64,000 nucleotides of DNA from Holophagales bacterium (GCA_016699405.1 CP064972.1:682001-746000), one strand, 5' to 3'; positions 25,813 through 35,695 are shown, numbered from the stretch's first letter. A program made the numbers and translations. Notes: generated by a model not told the origin, from the letters alone.

Positions 25813-28104
25813 CTAGAGCATCAGCTTCCGGATCACCCAGGTCGAGTCGCCGAGGCCGATCGGCACCGCCGACGCGCCCCGCGCAGCGGCGAGAGGCTTG
25901 CCGGCCTCCGGCAGACCGGGCGAGGCGTCGAGCAGGGCCGCTTCGCCCGGCTGCGCGCCGAGCTCGAGCTCGACCTCGACCCCCTCGGCGGGCAGCGTCG
26001 CGACGATCAAAAGGCGCCCGCGTCGCGGCGCGCCGGGGAGTCGCCCGCTCGCGGCAGGCACCGGAACGCCGGCGACCTTCGCCGCGCGCAGGTCGATCTC
26101 CGGCGGCAGCCAGAGCGCGGCCCGGGTCGCGCCGCGCGGCGAACGCAGGCGCAGGTGCAGCCGGCGGCCGTCGCCGGCGCTCGACTCGGCCAGTCGCTCG
26201 AGCTCGGGCGGCGGCAGCGCCGCCGCCGGCGCCGGCGCGGTGAAGCTCTCGCTCCGCGACCAGGGCATTACCGTGCGGCGGGTGAACGAGGCCAGCGCGC
26301 CGAGGGCGTCGGGCAGCGGCGTCGACGGCGGATCGAGCGCCCAGAGCGCCGTCGCACCGCTCTCCGCCGCCGTCTCGACGAGACGCAGCGACGCGGGCTG
26401 CGGGCGCTCGGCGGTGAAGCGGGGCAGAGTGAGCGTCGCCACCGCGCCGAGCACGCAGACGAGCGCGAGCGCTCGCGCCGCGCTCGCGGCGGGCACGACG
26501 GCGAGCGCGCCGGCCGCCGGGCTCAGCGCCAGCGCCACGATCGCCGCGACACCGGCAAGGGTGACCATCCCCATGGCGGTCGGCAGCGTCCAGGCAAGCG
26601 GCAGCCAGAGTGCCGCAGCGGCGACGAGCGGCGCGAGCACGACGACCGCTCCCGGAGACACCGAACGGTCGGACGACCCGACGAGGCCGGTGAGTCCGGC
26701 GGCGAGCAGCGGCACGATCGCCAGGTGCGACGCCCCGGGGGCGAGGCGGGCGAGCGCCAGCGCGGCGAGCCCCCAGCCGAGCCAGAGCCCGCTCCACAAC
26801 GACCAGGCATCGACCCGGCGGAAGAGGCGCGAGGCGTGCGCCGCGAGCGCCCCGAGCGCCGCGAAGGCGAGCGTCGGCACGGTGAGATCGGCGACCCACG
26901 AGTACGGGAAGGCCCCGAGTCGGCCGAGCAGGGCGTGAAGCGCCCAGCCCGCCCCGGCAGCGAGGGCGACCGGCAACAGCAGCGCGAACAGTCCGAGCAC
27001 CAGACCGCCGACCCCGAGCGCCCCCCGGCGCCCGCCGGCGAGCAGCACGAGCAGCAGCCCGGCACCGGCGAGGGCGAGCGACCAGGGCTCCGGCCACGAG
27101 ATCAGGGTGAAGCCGAGCAGGTCGAAGAAAACCCGCCGCCCCGGACCCGGGGCCAGGCTCTCGACACGCGCGAGCGCGCGCGCCGCGGCGAGGAGGTGGT
27201 CGCCCTGGTGCTGCAGGGTGCCGGCGTCGAGCAGGCGGGGCTCGTCGCGCGGGGTGTGATAGCGCAGCGGCTCGCCGATGAAAGCGAAGTTCAGCCCGGC
27301 CACGCCGGCGCGCCGGAAGATCGAGAAGTCGGTGTCGTTCGGCAGGCGCCGGTAGATCTCGTAGAAGAGCGAGCTCGCCGAGGGGCGCGGCAGCGCCCGC
27401 CCGGCCTGTCGGATCAGCCCGGCGTTCTCCTCGCCGGTTTCGAAGAGGTGATCGAGCCCCGCCGCACCGCGCGCTTCGACGTTCAGGACGACGGCGACCT
27501 CGCGCGCGAGTCGCCCGCCGCCGCGTGCGTCGACGAAGGCCTGCGCCCCGAGCAGGCCAGCCTCTTCGGCGTCGGTGAAGAGGAGGGCGACCGGCCGCGC
27601 TCCCGGCGGGGCGGCGAGCAGGGCGCGGGCCGTCTCCAGAAGGACGACGACGCCCGCGCCGTCGTCGGCCGCTCCGGGACCCGCCGCCACGGAGTCGGTG
27701 TGGGCGACGAGCAACACCGCCGGCGCGTCGCCCCCGCCCGGCAGCCGGGCGAGCAGGTTGACCGTGTCGGCGCACGCTCCCTCCGGGCTGCAGGCCCAGG
27801 CACGCTCGACCGTCGGCTCGAGGCCGAGGCCCCGCAACTCGGCCTGAAGCCGCTGGCGGAACGCCTCGGCCGCCGGGCTTCCCGCCGGATGGGGGCTGCC
27901 GTCGCCGAGCAGTCGCTCGAGCGTCGCCCTTGCCCGGGCCGCCGAGAAGCGATCGGCCGGGGCGTCGGCGCCCACCGCAGCGGGCGGCCGCGAGCGCGCC
28001 ACGACGAAGGCGAGGCAGAGGGTCGACAGGAGGATCGCCGCCCGGGCGGTTCGCCGCGGTGCGGGGTCGTCAGAGGAGCGGAGCGGCAGGTCGACGAGCG
28101 GCAT
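25813..28104 (-). CDS. M28-family membrane metallopeptidase (ERMP1-like layout)
   Basis: A 763-residue protein. After one N-terminal helix comes an M28 aminopeptidase domain with the zinc ligands in order: 'LLVAHTDSVAAG', 'GAADDGAGVVVL', 'DAEEAGLLGAQAF', 'FETGEENAG' and 'YHTPRDEP'. From about residue 330 to 620 follow some nine membrane helices, then a beta-rich C-terminal domain. This order is that of the endoplasmic-reticulum peptidase ERMP1 and yeast Pff1. The ATG at 28104 is preferred over one 17 codons upstream. It probably acts on peptides in the periplasm. Confidence 0.87.
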   Translation of the reverse strand: MPLVDLPLRSSDDPAPRRTARAAILLSTLCLAFVVARSRPPAAVGADAPADRFSAARARATLERLLGDGSPHPAGSPAAEAFRQRLQAELRGLGLEPTVERAWACSPEGACADTVNLLARLPGGGDAPAVLLVAHTDSVAAGPGAADDGAGVVVLLETARALLAAPPGARPVALLFTDAEEAGLLGAQAFVDARGGGRLAREVAVVLNVEARGAAGLDHLFETGEENAGLIRQAGRALPRPSASSLFYEIYRRLPNDTDFSIFRRAGVAGLNFAFIGEPLRYHTPRDEPRLLDAGTLQHQGDHLLAAARALARVESLAPGPGRRVFFDLLGFTLISWPEPWSLALAGAGLLLVLLAGGRRGALGVGGLVLGLFALLLPVALAAGAGWALHALLGRLGAFPYSWVADLTVPTLAFAALGALAAHASRLFRRVDAWSLWSGLWLGWGLAALALARLAPGASHLAIVPLLAAGLTGLVGSSDRSVSPGAVVVLAPLVAAAALWLPLAWTLPTAMGMVTLAGVAAIVALALSPAAGALAVVPAASAARALALVCVLGAVATLTLPRFTAERPQPASLRLVETAAESGATALWALDPPSTPLPDALGALASFTRRTVMPWSRSESFTAPAPAAALPPPELERLAESSAGDGRRLHLRLRSPRGATRAALWLPPEIDLRAAKVAGVPVPAASGRLPGAPRRGRLLIVATLPAEGVEVELELGAQPGEAALLDASPGLPEAGKPLAAARGASAVPIGLGDSTWVIRKLML

Positions 28105-28283
28105 CGGGATGGCTCCTGCGGAGACACCGGAAAGGGTGGGTCCGACGAAGACCAAGCGTATCGCGAGGCTCCGACTTGCCGCCGCGCGGCGTTGTCGAGT
28201 GGCTCGCGGTGCGCTAGCTTGGCGCCATTCGATCGCAGGCCATCGCCGGGACGGATCCTCCGCCCCGGGCCAAGGAGGGTGCC

Positions 28284-28685
28284 ATGAACTGGACGCGTGT
28301 CCTCGCCGGTGGCGTCGCCGCCGGCATCGTCACCAACCTCGCCGACTTCGTGCAGCACGGGATGATCCTGGCCGAGGCGTACAAGAAGTACGCGGTCTTC
28401 ACCAAGACCGCCGCCAACCCGGCGATGTTCGCCTTCGTCTCGGTGGTGGTGAGCCTCTGCATCGCCATCCTCTTCGCGCGGACGCGCAGTGCCTGGGCCG
28501 CCGGCTGGAAGGGGGGTGCGACCTTCGGCTTCTTCTTCGGCCTCGCCATCTTCTTCATGGGCTTCTACAACCCGTTGGTGCTCGAGGGCTTCCCCTACCA
28601 CCTTTCCTGGTGCTGGGGCGGGATCGGCATGATCGACTCGGTGCTCGGCGGCATCGTCCTCGGCGCGATCATCCCTCGCACCTGA
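28284..28685 (+). CDS. Small four-helix membrane protein (DUF1761-like)
   Basis: A 133-residue protein with four hydrophobic helices. The first begins straight after the start ('MNWTRVLAGGVAAGIVTNLA') and ends near 'DFVQHGMIL'. 'GWKGGATFGFFFGLAIFF' is the glycine-rich third helix. The general pattern is like DUF1761 and related putative membrane proteins. GGAGG precedes the ATG. Function unknown. Confidence 0.75.
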   Translation: MNWTRVLAGGVAAGIVTNLADFVQHGMILAEAYKKYAVFTKTAANPAMFAFVSVVVSLCIAILFARTRSAWAAGWKGGATFGFFFGLAIFFMGFYNPLVLEGFPYHLSWCWGGIGMIDSVLGGIVLGAIIPRT

Positions 28686-28694
28686 GGGCCCGCC

Positions 28695-28729
28695 GGCGTT
28701 CCCGGGCTCCGCCCGGGGGAGGGAACGCC
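28695..28729 (+). terminator. Strong hairpin behind the small membrane protein gene
   Basis: GGCGTTCCC and GGGAACGCC pair perfectly around an inner CGGGC/GCCCG helix. The hairpin begins about 10 bp after the stop codon at 28685. There is no T-run, so it may end transcription poorly or only protect the transcript. Confidence 0.45.
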
Positions 28730-28810
28730 CCGGATCGCCACCCGGCGGTCCGGGGCCCGTGACATTCGGGTGGGCGGTTCCGTAAACTTCCCCTGGACGG
28801 AATCCTCACG

Positions 28811-29101
28811 ATGAACTGGATGGAGCTCATCGAGATCGGCCAGGGCCTGGCACGCATTCGCGGATGCGGACTGCCGGTTTCGGTCGTCCTCGACAATCTG
28901 GCCGCCGGCGTGCCCGTCGAGGCGCTGCTGCGCAGCTACCCCGATCTGTCGCGCACCGCGGTCCTCGCCGCCCTGGCCTACGCCGCCGACCTCGCACGGC
29001 GTGACCGGCGCGAGCGACTCGGCCTCGTCGCCCCGGTGCCGACCGAGACGGCCGAGCCGCCGGCCGGCGATCCCCCGGCGGATCTCGCCGGCGTTCACTA
29101 G
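28811..29101 (+). CDS. DUF433 domain protein
   Basis: A 96-residue protein with the DUF433 helix-turn-helix-like core: 'RIRGCGLPVSVVLDNLAAG', then 'VPVEALLRSYPDLSRTAVLA'. DUF433 proteins are usually the antitoxin half of PIN-type pairs. No PIN or DUF5615 toxin gene follows here, so it is an orphan or acts differently. The C-terminal 30 residues are proline-rich and variable. Confidence 0.8.
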   Translation: MNWMELIEIGQGLARIRGCGLPVSVVLDNLAAGVPVEALLRSYPDLSRTAVLAALAYAADLARRDRRERLGLVAPVPTETAEPPAGDPPADLAGVH

Positions 29102-29228
29102 ACCCCCCGCCTTCCGGCCGTTCCGCCGCCGGAGGGAGCGGTGTAGCCCGGGCCGTGCCATGCTTCGCCGGTCCGGCGACGATTCTCGTCCCCCGCCGGC
29201 CACCCTGCGATCCCTCCGGGAGCCCTCG

Positions 29229-32200
29229 ATGCCCAACTTCCGTCTGTCGCTCGCCGCGCTCGTTCTCTCGGCCAACGCCGTCCTCGCCACGACGACCGGA
29301 GCCACGCCGCCTGCCCCTCCCGTCCCCGTGCCGCTTCCCGCCGGCGGATTCGAGGAGGTCTCCGACACGGGACCGCTCGCGGGTTGGACCGTCGACGGAG
29401 TCGAGCCCCGCGGCGCCGTCAGCGTGACGCGCGACGTCGCGACACGCCACGGCGGCGCGGCGAGCCTGCGCCTCCGCAACGCCGCTCCTGCCACTGCCAC
29501 GCTGCTCTCGCCGCCGGTGCGGCTCGAGGTCGGCGCGGTCTACCGCCTGCGCGCCTGGGTGAAGACCGAAGGGGTCGCCGCCGATCCGCTCACCCGTTAC
29601 CCCACGGCGGTCCCGGCGACGCTCGCCATGCAGTCGTTCCCCTTCACCAACCACTCGACGGCGTTCGCCGGCACGCGCGACTGGAGCGAGGTGACGATGA
29701 CCTTCGTCGCCACGCGCGCCGAGGACCGCGTGCGCGTCGCGCTCGGCTGGAACGGCAACGCCACCGGCACGGCCTGGTTCGACGACCTCACCCTCGAGAA
29801 GGTCGAGGACGTCGCCGACTTCGTGCCGCTCGAAACCGTGCGCTGGGCCGACAAGGGGTTCCGCACCGAGCAGGGGGGCTGGATCCTCCTGCACGTCGAG
29901 GGCGAGCCGTACGCCCGCGGTTATCAACACGGCTACCTGCTGGCCGAGGAGATCGCGGCGTATCTCGCCAAGCTCGCCCAGGTGGCCAACGGCAAGGATC
30001 CGGCGGGCGGCTGGGCCGCACTGCGCACGCTCGCCGACGCCACGATGCTGCGCGGCTTTTCCGAAGAGCTGCTCACCGAGATGCGCGGCATCGCCGACGG
30101 CGCGGCCAAGGGAGGGGCGACGTTCGAGGGCAAGCCGCTCGATTTCCTCGACATCGTGACGATCAATTCGTCGATCGACGTCGACTATCTGAAGACTGGC
30201 CTCGCCGTGCTGCCGCACGCGCTCACCGGCCGCAGCTTCCTGACCGCCGAAGAGGAGCTGGCGATCCCCGAGGGCACGCACAAGTGCTCGGCGGTCGCGG
30301 CGACCGGTTCGGCCACCGCCGACGGCCGCGTCGTCTTCGGGCAGATCTTCATGTGGGCCGGCTACACCGGGGTGCACTTCAACGTCCTGCTCGACCTCGT
30401 GCCGACGACGGGCGAACGGATCGTCTTCCAGACCTTCCCCGGCGGCATCCACTCCGGAACCGACTTCTACATGAACGGCGCCGGCCTCGTGATCGGCGAG
30501 ACGACCGTCGCGCAGACGCCGTGGAACCCCGACGGCGTGCCGATGAGCGACCGCATCCGCCGCGCCGTGCAGTACGGCCGCTCGATCGACGAGGTGGTCG
30601 GCATTCTCGCCGAGCGCAACAACGGGATGTACACGAATGACTGGCCGATGGCCGACGTGAAGACCGGCGAAACGGCCATCTGCCTGCTCGGCACGGCGAA
30701 GAAGAAGCTCTGGCGCTCGGGCGAGAACCCGTTCGGCACCGAAGGGTTCCTCTGGGCCAACAACAACGCGCGCGACGGCGAGGTGCGCAGCGAGTACGCC
30801 TTCCAGCCGAACGGCGCACCGTACGACCCGGTCTTCGCGCCGTGGAACCGCGACCTCGCCTTCAACGCCTACTACCAGCGCGAGAAGGGGAAGATCGACG
30901 CGCCGTCTCTCGCGCGTCTCTTCGCCACCTCGCCGATCAACCTGTCGCACGCCTGCGACGGCAAGATCACCACCTCGGAGATGGCCGAGAAGCTCGTCTT
31001 CTGGGCCCACCAGGGGAAGGTGACGCTGCGCGAGAAGTTCCCGGCCAAGAACAATCGACGGATGCCCGACCTGCCGAACGCCCGCCCGCACCTGACGCTC
31101 GGCTACACCGCGGTGACGCCGATCTGGCTCGCCGACAAGCTCGCCGCGGCGAAGGCAGACGGCCGCTTCGCTCCGTTCGAGAAGAGCGCCGAGAAAAGCT
31201 CCGAAAAGAGCTCTGATACCCCGAAGCTCGACCTCGCCGGGGTGAAGGGACGGCTCGGCGTCGAGGCCAAGAAGCTCTGGCAGGGGACGCTCTTCCCGGC
31301 GAGCGCCGCCGACCACTGGCTCGCCTCCGGCACCGCCGGCTACTGGCAGATCCTCCACGACCTGCCGGAGAAGGAAGACAAGGCCGCGCCGGCGCTCGCC
31401 GCCGCGCTGGCGCGCCAGAACGTCCTGCTGGTCGCCACGCTGGCACGCGAGGAAGATCTCCCCGCCGAGAAGGCCGAGCGCTCGTACACGCGCTACGCGC
31501 CCTATCGGGTGGCGCGCGTCAAGGGCACCTTCGCGCTCCATCAGTTGCGCCTGGCGCTCGGCGACGAGCCGTTCCTCGCGACAATGCGCGCCTTGCACGA
31601 GCGCTTCGGCGGCAAGAGCGACCACGCCGTCACGACCGCCGACTTCCTCGCCGTGGCGCGCGAGACGACCGGCAAGGACCTTTCCGCGCGCCTCGCCCCC
31701 TGGCTCGAGCGCACCGGCTTCCCAGCGCCGCGCCCGGAGGTTCGCTATGCGAAGAAGAAGGGCGGCTGGCAGGTGACGGTCACCGTCGAGCAGCCGAGCG
31801 ACAACGTCTACGCGCTCGAGAGCAGCGTCGAGATCGAGACCGCCAAGGCGCGCACCCGCTACCCGCTGCACCTCGACGGTGTGCACTCGACGGCGACGTT
31901 CACGGTGCCGGAAAGACCGGTGCGCGTCGTCTTCGATCCCGGCGCCGACATCCCGGTGGCGCGTCAGCGCTGGGCCGCTTGGCCGCACATCACCGAGCGC
32001 TGGGGCGAGACGCTCGTCGTCCATGGCACCTCGCGCGCCGACGAGGCGCAGCGCACGCTCGCCTTGCGCTTCCAGACGACGCTTGCCGACGCCTTCACCG
32101 AGCAGCTCGTGCCGGTCGTCTCCGAGGCCGAGGTGAGCGAAGCGCAGCTCGCCAGCCGCGATCTCGTGCTGCTCGGCGGCCCGCGCGACAACGCGCTCGT

Positions 32201-32513
32201 CGCCCGCACGCTCGCCGCGCTCGGCAGCCAAGCTGGAGGTCGGGCCCCCGTCGAGCTCGGAGACGGCTGGTTCCGCTACCGCGGCACGCTGCACGGTCGC
32301 TCCGACGAAGGGCTCTTCTTCGCCCTGCCGAGCCCCTTCGCCAAGGACCGCCTCGTCTACGTCTTCGCCGGCAACTCCGCCTTCGCGCTCCACGAGATGA
32401 CCAAGGCCTACACCCCCGGCCTCCCCTCCTTCGCCCTCTTCCAGGGCGAAGAGGTCAAGGAGCAGGGCTACCTCGACGAGCCGGGGTTCGTGTTTGCGGG
32501 GCCGGAGGGTTAA
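29229..32513 (+). CDS. Secreted C45/phospholipase-B-like hydrolase with M1-like C-terminus
   Basis: A 1094-residue protein. The signal peptide 'LAALVLSANAVLA' is followed by a carbohydrate-binding-like jelly roll (about 30-195). The next part opens 'GEPYARGYQHGYLLAEEIA', and a conserved 'HKCSAVAATGSATADG' places Cys353 as the likely N-terminal nucleophile released by self-cleavage. The 'FPGGIHSGTDFYMNGAGLVI' and 'FLWANNNARDGEVRSEY' blocks follow, as in C45 acyltransferases and phospholipase B-like proteins. Residues about 700-860 resemble the C-terminal helical part of M1 aminopeptidases, without HEXXH. The substrate is unknown. Confidence 0.8.
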   Translation: MPNFRLSLAALVLSANAVLATTTGATPPAPPVPVPLPAGGFEEVSDTGPLAGWTVDGVEPRGAVSVTRDVATRHGGAASLRLRNAAPATATLLSPPVRLEVGAVYRLRAWVKTEGVAADPLTRYPTAVPATLAMQSFPFTNHSTAFAGTRDWSEVTMTFVATRAEDRVRVALGWNGNATGTAWFDDLTLEKVEDVADFVPLETVRWADKGFRTEQGGWILLHVEGEPYARGYQHGYLLAEEIAAYLAKLAQVANGKDPAGGWAALRTLADATMLRGFSEELLTEMRGIADGAAKGGATFEGKPLDFLDIVTINSSIDVDYLKTGLAVLPHALTGRSFLTAEEELAIPEGTHKCSAVAATGSATADGRVVFGQIFMWAGYTGVHFNVLLDLVPTTGERIVFQTFPGGIHSGTDFYMNGAGLVIGETTVAQTPWNPDGVPMSDRIRRAVQYGRSIDEVVGILAERNNGMYTNDWPMADVKTGETAICLLGTAKKKLWRSGENPFGTEGFLWANNNARDGEVRSEYAFQPNGAPYDPVFAPWNRDLAFNAYYQREKGKIDAPSLARLFATSPINLSHACDGKITTSEMAEKLVFWAHQGKVTLREKFPAKNNRRMPDLPNARPHLTLGYTAVTPIWLADKLAAAKADGRFAPFEKSAEKSSEKSSDTPKLDLAGVKGRLGVEAKKLWQGTLFPASAADHWLASGTAGYWQILHDLPEKEDKAAPALAAALARQNVLLVATLAREEDLPAEKAERSYTRYAPYRVARVKGTFALHQLRLALGDEPFLATMRALHERFGGKSDHAVTTADFLAVARETTGKDLSARLAPWLERTGFPAPRPEVRYAKKKGGWQVTVTVEQPSDNVYALESSVEIETAKARTRYPLHLDGVHSTATFTVPERPVRVVFDPGADIPVARQRWAAWPHITERWGETLVVHGTSRADEAQRTLALRFQTTLADAFTEQLVPVVSEAEVSEAQLASRDLVLLGGPRDNALVARTLAALGSQAGGRAPVELGDGWFRYRGTLHGRSDEGLFFALPSPFAKDRLVYVFAGNSAFALHEMTKAYTPGLPSFALFQGEEVKEQGYLDEPGFVFAGPEG

Positions 32514-32623
32514 GGACCTCGAGCGATCCCGCGCGCTTAACCGACCCCCCGAGTCGGCGCTCCGTTCGCGAGTGGCTGTGGTAGCGTGCGCTGCCCAACC
32601 AATCGCCGTTCCTGGAGGACTCG

Positions 32624-33529
32624 ATGTCGATCGCGCGTCTCGCTCGGCAGCTCGTGCTGCCTTTTCTCTTCGCCGCTCCCGCTGTCTACGCTCAGCCGGT
32701 CGCCCCCGGCTCCCTGCTCGGTTCGACCGGCAATCAGGGAAACTCGCTGATCTCCATCGACCCGGGGACGGGCGGTGGCACGCCGCGCTGCGCGCTGGGT
32801 AGCCTCGGTCCCGTCACCGAAATCGAGTACCGGGCGGATGGTGCACTCTTCGGCGCCACCGGCCAGGGTTCCGCCAACATCATCCAGATCAACCCGGACG
32901 GCTGCGCGGAAACGCTCGTCGGCCACCATGACCCCGGAGCGGTCAACGGCCTCGAGTTCGTCGGCAACGTGCTCTACGGCGCCTTCTTCTCGACCGGCGG
33001 CGGCGAGGGTATTCCTCCGACCTATCTCGTGACCGTGAACCAGACGACGGGCGCGCTCGCCATCCTCGGCGCGATGGGCTACAGCCCGGTGCGTGGCCTT
33101 GCCTGGGACGCCGGCACCGGGACGATGTACGGCGTGGGTTCGACGACCACGCTGCCACCGGACGGTGTTTCGGGAAGCGACGAGCTGTTCACCGTCGATC
33201 TCGCCACGGGCGCCACGACGCCGATCGGCCCGACCGGCATCCCCCTCGGCGGGATCGAGCTCGGCCCCGACGGCGTGCTCTACGGCGGCGCCAGCAGCGC
33301 CCCGGGCGAAGGCGGCGGGGGAGCCCCGCTGGTCGCCGTCAGCCGCACGACCGGCCTCGCGACGCCGATCGGCAGCGGGACCGGCGCGCCGGCCCTGAGC
33401 GGCCTCGCCTTCGCGCCCGCCGGGCCCGCCCCGTCGGTGCTCGAGATCCCCACCGTCTCAGAGGTCGGGCTCGCCCTGCTCACCGCCCTCCTCGGCGGCG
33501 CCGCCGTCGCCCTGCTGCGGCGCCGCTGA
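32624..33529 (+). CDS. Secreted propeller-like protein with IPTL-type C-terminus
   Basis: A 301-residue protein with a signal peptide ending at 'AVYAQP'. The middle has repeated blades of the type 'LISIDPGTGGG', 'YLVTVNQTTGALAILG' and 'LFTVDLATGATTPIG', a beta-propeller pattern seen in DUF4394-like proteins. It ends with 'EIPTVSEVGLALLTALLGG' followed by a short helix and 'LLRRR', an IPTL-CTERM signal. It is a likely cell-surface protein. GGAGG lies before the ATG. The function is unknown. Confidence 0.85.
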   Translation: MSIARLARQLVLPFLFAAPAVYAQPVAPGSLLGSTGNQGNSLISIDPGTGGGTPRCALGSLGPVTEIEYRADGALFGATGQGSANIIQINPDGCAETLVGHHDPGAVNGLEFVGNVLYGAFFSTGGGEGIPPTYLVTVNQTTGALAILGAMGYSPVRGLAWDAGTGTMYGVGSTTTLPPDGVSGSDELFTVDLATGATTPIGPTGIPLGGIELGPDGVLYGGASSAPGEGGGGAPLVAVSRTTGLATPIGSGTGAPALSGLAFAPAGPAPSVLEIPTVSEVGLALLTALLGGAAVALLRRR

Positions 33530-33784
33530 ACCGTTTCTTCGCCGCTTGTGCTCGACCCGCTGGGCGTCGACCTTGCGTCGCCGGTGCCGGCGGGGTGCTT
33601 CGTCTCGGCCCTCGCGTCTGGCGGTTGAGCACGCCCTACCGTGGAACAGAGAACCGATCTCGGGAGTCGGTCTCCTGGTGCCTGGCGTTCTCGGAGGAGA
33701 GGGTCTGCACTCGAGGAAGGCCTTGGGGGCACATCACAGAGCTAGACTCTCTCGTTCGGACTCAAGGAGAGTCGAGCCAGACCT

Positions 33785-34438
33785 ATGCCTGTTCCTCCTG
33801 CCGAGCTGCTAGACCCGTGGAAGGCGAGGATCTTCCGGATCGTGCACCGGGACAACTTCCCGGCGATCCTCCGACAGGGCCTCGTCTGCCCGAACCGCGC
33901 CGAAGGTGGTGTGGCGTGGGTGAGCATCGGGAATCCCGACGTCATCGGCAGAAGGCGCTCCAAGACCGTGACGACCGCTCCCGGAGGCGTCCTCGCGGAC
34001 TACATCCCGTTCTACTTCACTCCTTGGTCGGTCATGCTCTTCAACATCATCACGGGAAGGGGCGTGCCGAAGAGGAATCGCGACGAGATCCTCTTCCTCG
34101 TTTCGTCGCTTTCGAGAGTTCAGGAGGTAGGTGGCCAGGCTGTGTTCTCGGACATCCACGCGCTTCGGGAGGGTGCGCGCTTCTACTCGGACCTCGCCGA
34201 TCTGTCCCGGGTCGACTTCGATCTCCTGAAGACCCGCGACTTCAGGAAAGACCCGGACGACCCAGGCAGATTCGACCGATACCAGGCCGAGGCTCTCGTC
34301 CATGAGGCTCTTCCCCTCAGCGGCCTCCTCGGGCTCGCCTGCTACACTGAGGCCACGAAACAGGATGTGGACCGGCTCGTCGCGGAAGCGAGGACGGCGC
34401 TGACAGTCGCGGTCCGCCCCGACTGGTACTTCGAATGA
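33785..34438 (+). CDS. darT: DarT toxin: ssDNA thymidine ADP-ribosyltransferase
   Basis: A 217-residue protein of the DUF4433/DarT family. DarT uses NAD+ to ADP-ribosylate thymidine in single-stranded DNA, which stalls replication; it acts in phage defence. Visible are 'RIVHRDNFPAILRQGLVCP' (NAD-binding start), the 'ADYIPFYFTPWSVMLFNI' block and 'DRYQAEALVHEALPL' with the catalytic Glu. Its stop overlaps the darG start by ATGA, the typical tight coupling of toxin and antitoxin. Confidence 0.93.
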   Translation: MPVPPAELLDPWKARIFRIVHRDNFPAILRQGLVCPNRAEGGVAWVSIGNPDVIGRRRSKTVTTAPGGVLADYIPFYFTPWSVMLFNIITGRGVPKRNRDEILFLVSSLSRVQEVGGQAVFSDIHALREGARFYSDLADLSRVDFDLLKTRDFRKDPDDPGRFDRYQAEALVHEALPLSGLLGLACYTEATKQDVDRLVAEARTALTVAVRPDWYFE

Positions 34439-35529
34439 TCCGATTCGCTCAAGGGAATCTCATCGAGACCGATGCCGAGGCACTGGTCAACACCGTCAAT
34501 ACTGCCGGCGTGATGGGCAAGGGAATCGCTTTGATGTTCAAAGAAGCCTTCCCCGAGAACTTCCGCGCCTACCAACTGGCGGTGCGAAACGGTGGGGTCG
34601 TGACCGGCAGAATGTTCGTTACGGAGCGCCCCCGCCTCGGCGACGGCCCCCGGTGGATCGTCAACTTCCCGACCAAGGAGCACTGGCGCGGTCGGTCACG
34701 GCTCGAGTGGATCGAGAGCGGGTTGACGGACTTGCGCCGAGTCATCGCCGACCTCAAGGTCCGTTCGATCGCTCTTCCGCCACTCGGCTGCGGCAACGGC
34801 GGCCTCGACTGGTCGGAGGTGCGCCCTCGAATCGAGGTTGCGCTGGGGGATCTTCCGGGCGTCGACATCATCGTTCACGAGCCGACCAGCGACTACCAGA
34901 ACGTCGCGAAACGCAAGGGTCTCGAACAGCTCACTCCGGCGCGTGCGTTGGTGGCCGAGCTGGTGCGCCGGTACTGGGTGCTCGGGTTCCCTTGCTCGGT
35001 CCTGGAGATCCAGAAGCTCGCCTGGTTCCTCGGGCGAGAAACCCGGGCCGCTGGTCTCGCCGATCCGCTGAGGCTCGAGTTCAAGGCCAACCTCTACGGG
35101 CCCTATGCCGACCGCCTCCGCCACCTCCTCAACGGTTTGGACGGCAGCTACCTTCACTGCGAGGTGCGCCTCGCCGATGCCAGTCCTTTGGACACGATCG
35201 CTTTCGACGAGTCGCGCCGGGACCGCGTCGCGCTCTACTTGAATACCGAAGCCGCCTCGTACCGGCTGGCGCTGGAGCGGACCGCGAAGCGGATCGAGGG
35301 CTTCGAATCACCATTTGGAATGGAGCTCCTGGCCACGGTGGACTGGCTGCTTCACCGCGAAGGGCGGCGTCCCGAGGTCGGCGACCTGAGAGATGGATTG
35401 GCTGCCTGGCCCGGCGGCAAGGCTGCGGGAGCGCGCAAGCTCAGGATCTTCGACGACCGTTCGCTCCGCCTCGCGCTCGAACGACTCCTGGCCACCGAGC
35501 CGACGTCTCCCCAGGCGTTTCTGGCCTGA
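34435..35529 (+). CDS. darG: DarG antitoxin: macrodomain DNA-ADP-ribose hydrolase
   Basis: A 364-residue antitoxin. Residues 1-150 are a macrodomain: 'FAQGNLIETDAEALVNTVNT' and 'AGVMGKGIALMFKEAFP' bind ADP-ribose, and 'ALPPLGCGNGGLDW' completes the pocket. It removes ADP-ribose from DNA. The C-terminal half, starting at 'LTPARALVAELVRRY', is the part that binds DarT directly in known systems. The 4-bp overlap with darT and the full length of both genes suggest the pair is functional. Confidence 0.93.
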   Translation: MIRFAQGNLIETDAEALVNTVNTAGVMGKGIALMFKEAFPENFRAYQLAVRNGGVVTGRMFVTERPRLGDGPRWIVNFPTKEHWRGRSRLEWIESGLTDLRRVIADLKVRSIALPPLGCGNGGLDWSEVRPRIEVALGDLPGVDIIVHEPTSDYQNVAKRKGLEQLTPARALVAELVRRYWVLGFPCSVLEIQKLAWFLGRETRAAGLADPLRLEFKANLYGPYADRLRHLLNGLDGSYLHCEVRLADASPLDTIAFDESRRDRVALYLNTEAASYRLALERTAKRIEGFESPFGMELLATVDWLLHREGRRPEVGDLRDGLAAWPGGKAAGARKLRIFDDRSLRLALERLLATEPTSPQAFLA

Positions 35530-35695
35530 GGCCGCGAGCCACTGGTCGCGGACTTGCGGCACCGGTCCTTGCCGCTTCGGTTCCCGCTGACGAGCGCTGA
35601 TTGTGATTCCGGAACGGAGGGAGGCAGGTCATCGGACCATCTCTCTCGTAGTTCTGTTGCCGATCGCTCTCAGCCGCCGCGATAGCATCCGGTTC

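Noticed and set aside
28811..29101. DUF433 gene as part of a toxin-antitoxin pair
   Set aside because: No PIN or DUF5615 toxin gene adjoins on either side.
28827..32393. Minus-strand open frame of about 1190 codons
   Set aside because: Antisense of the C45-like hydrolase gene. No recognisable domain; low-complexity residues as expected from high GC.
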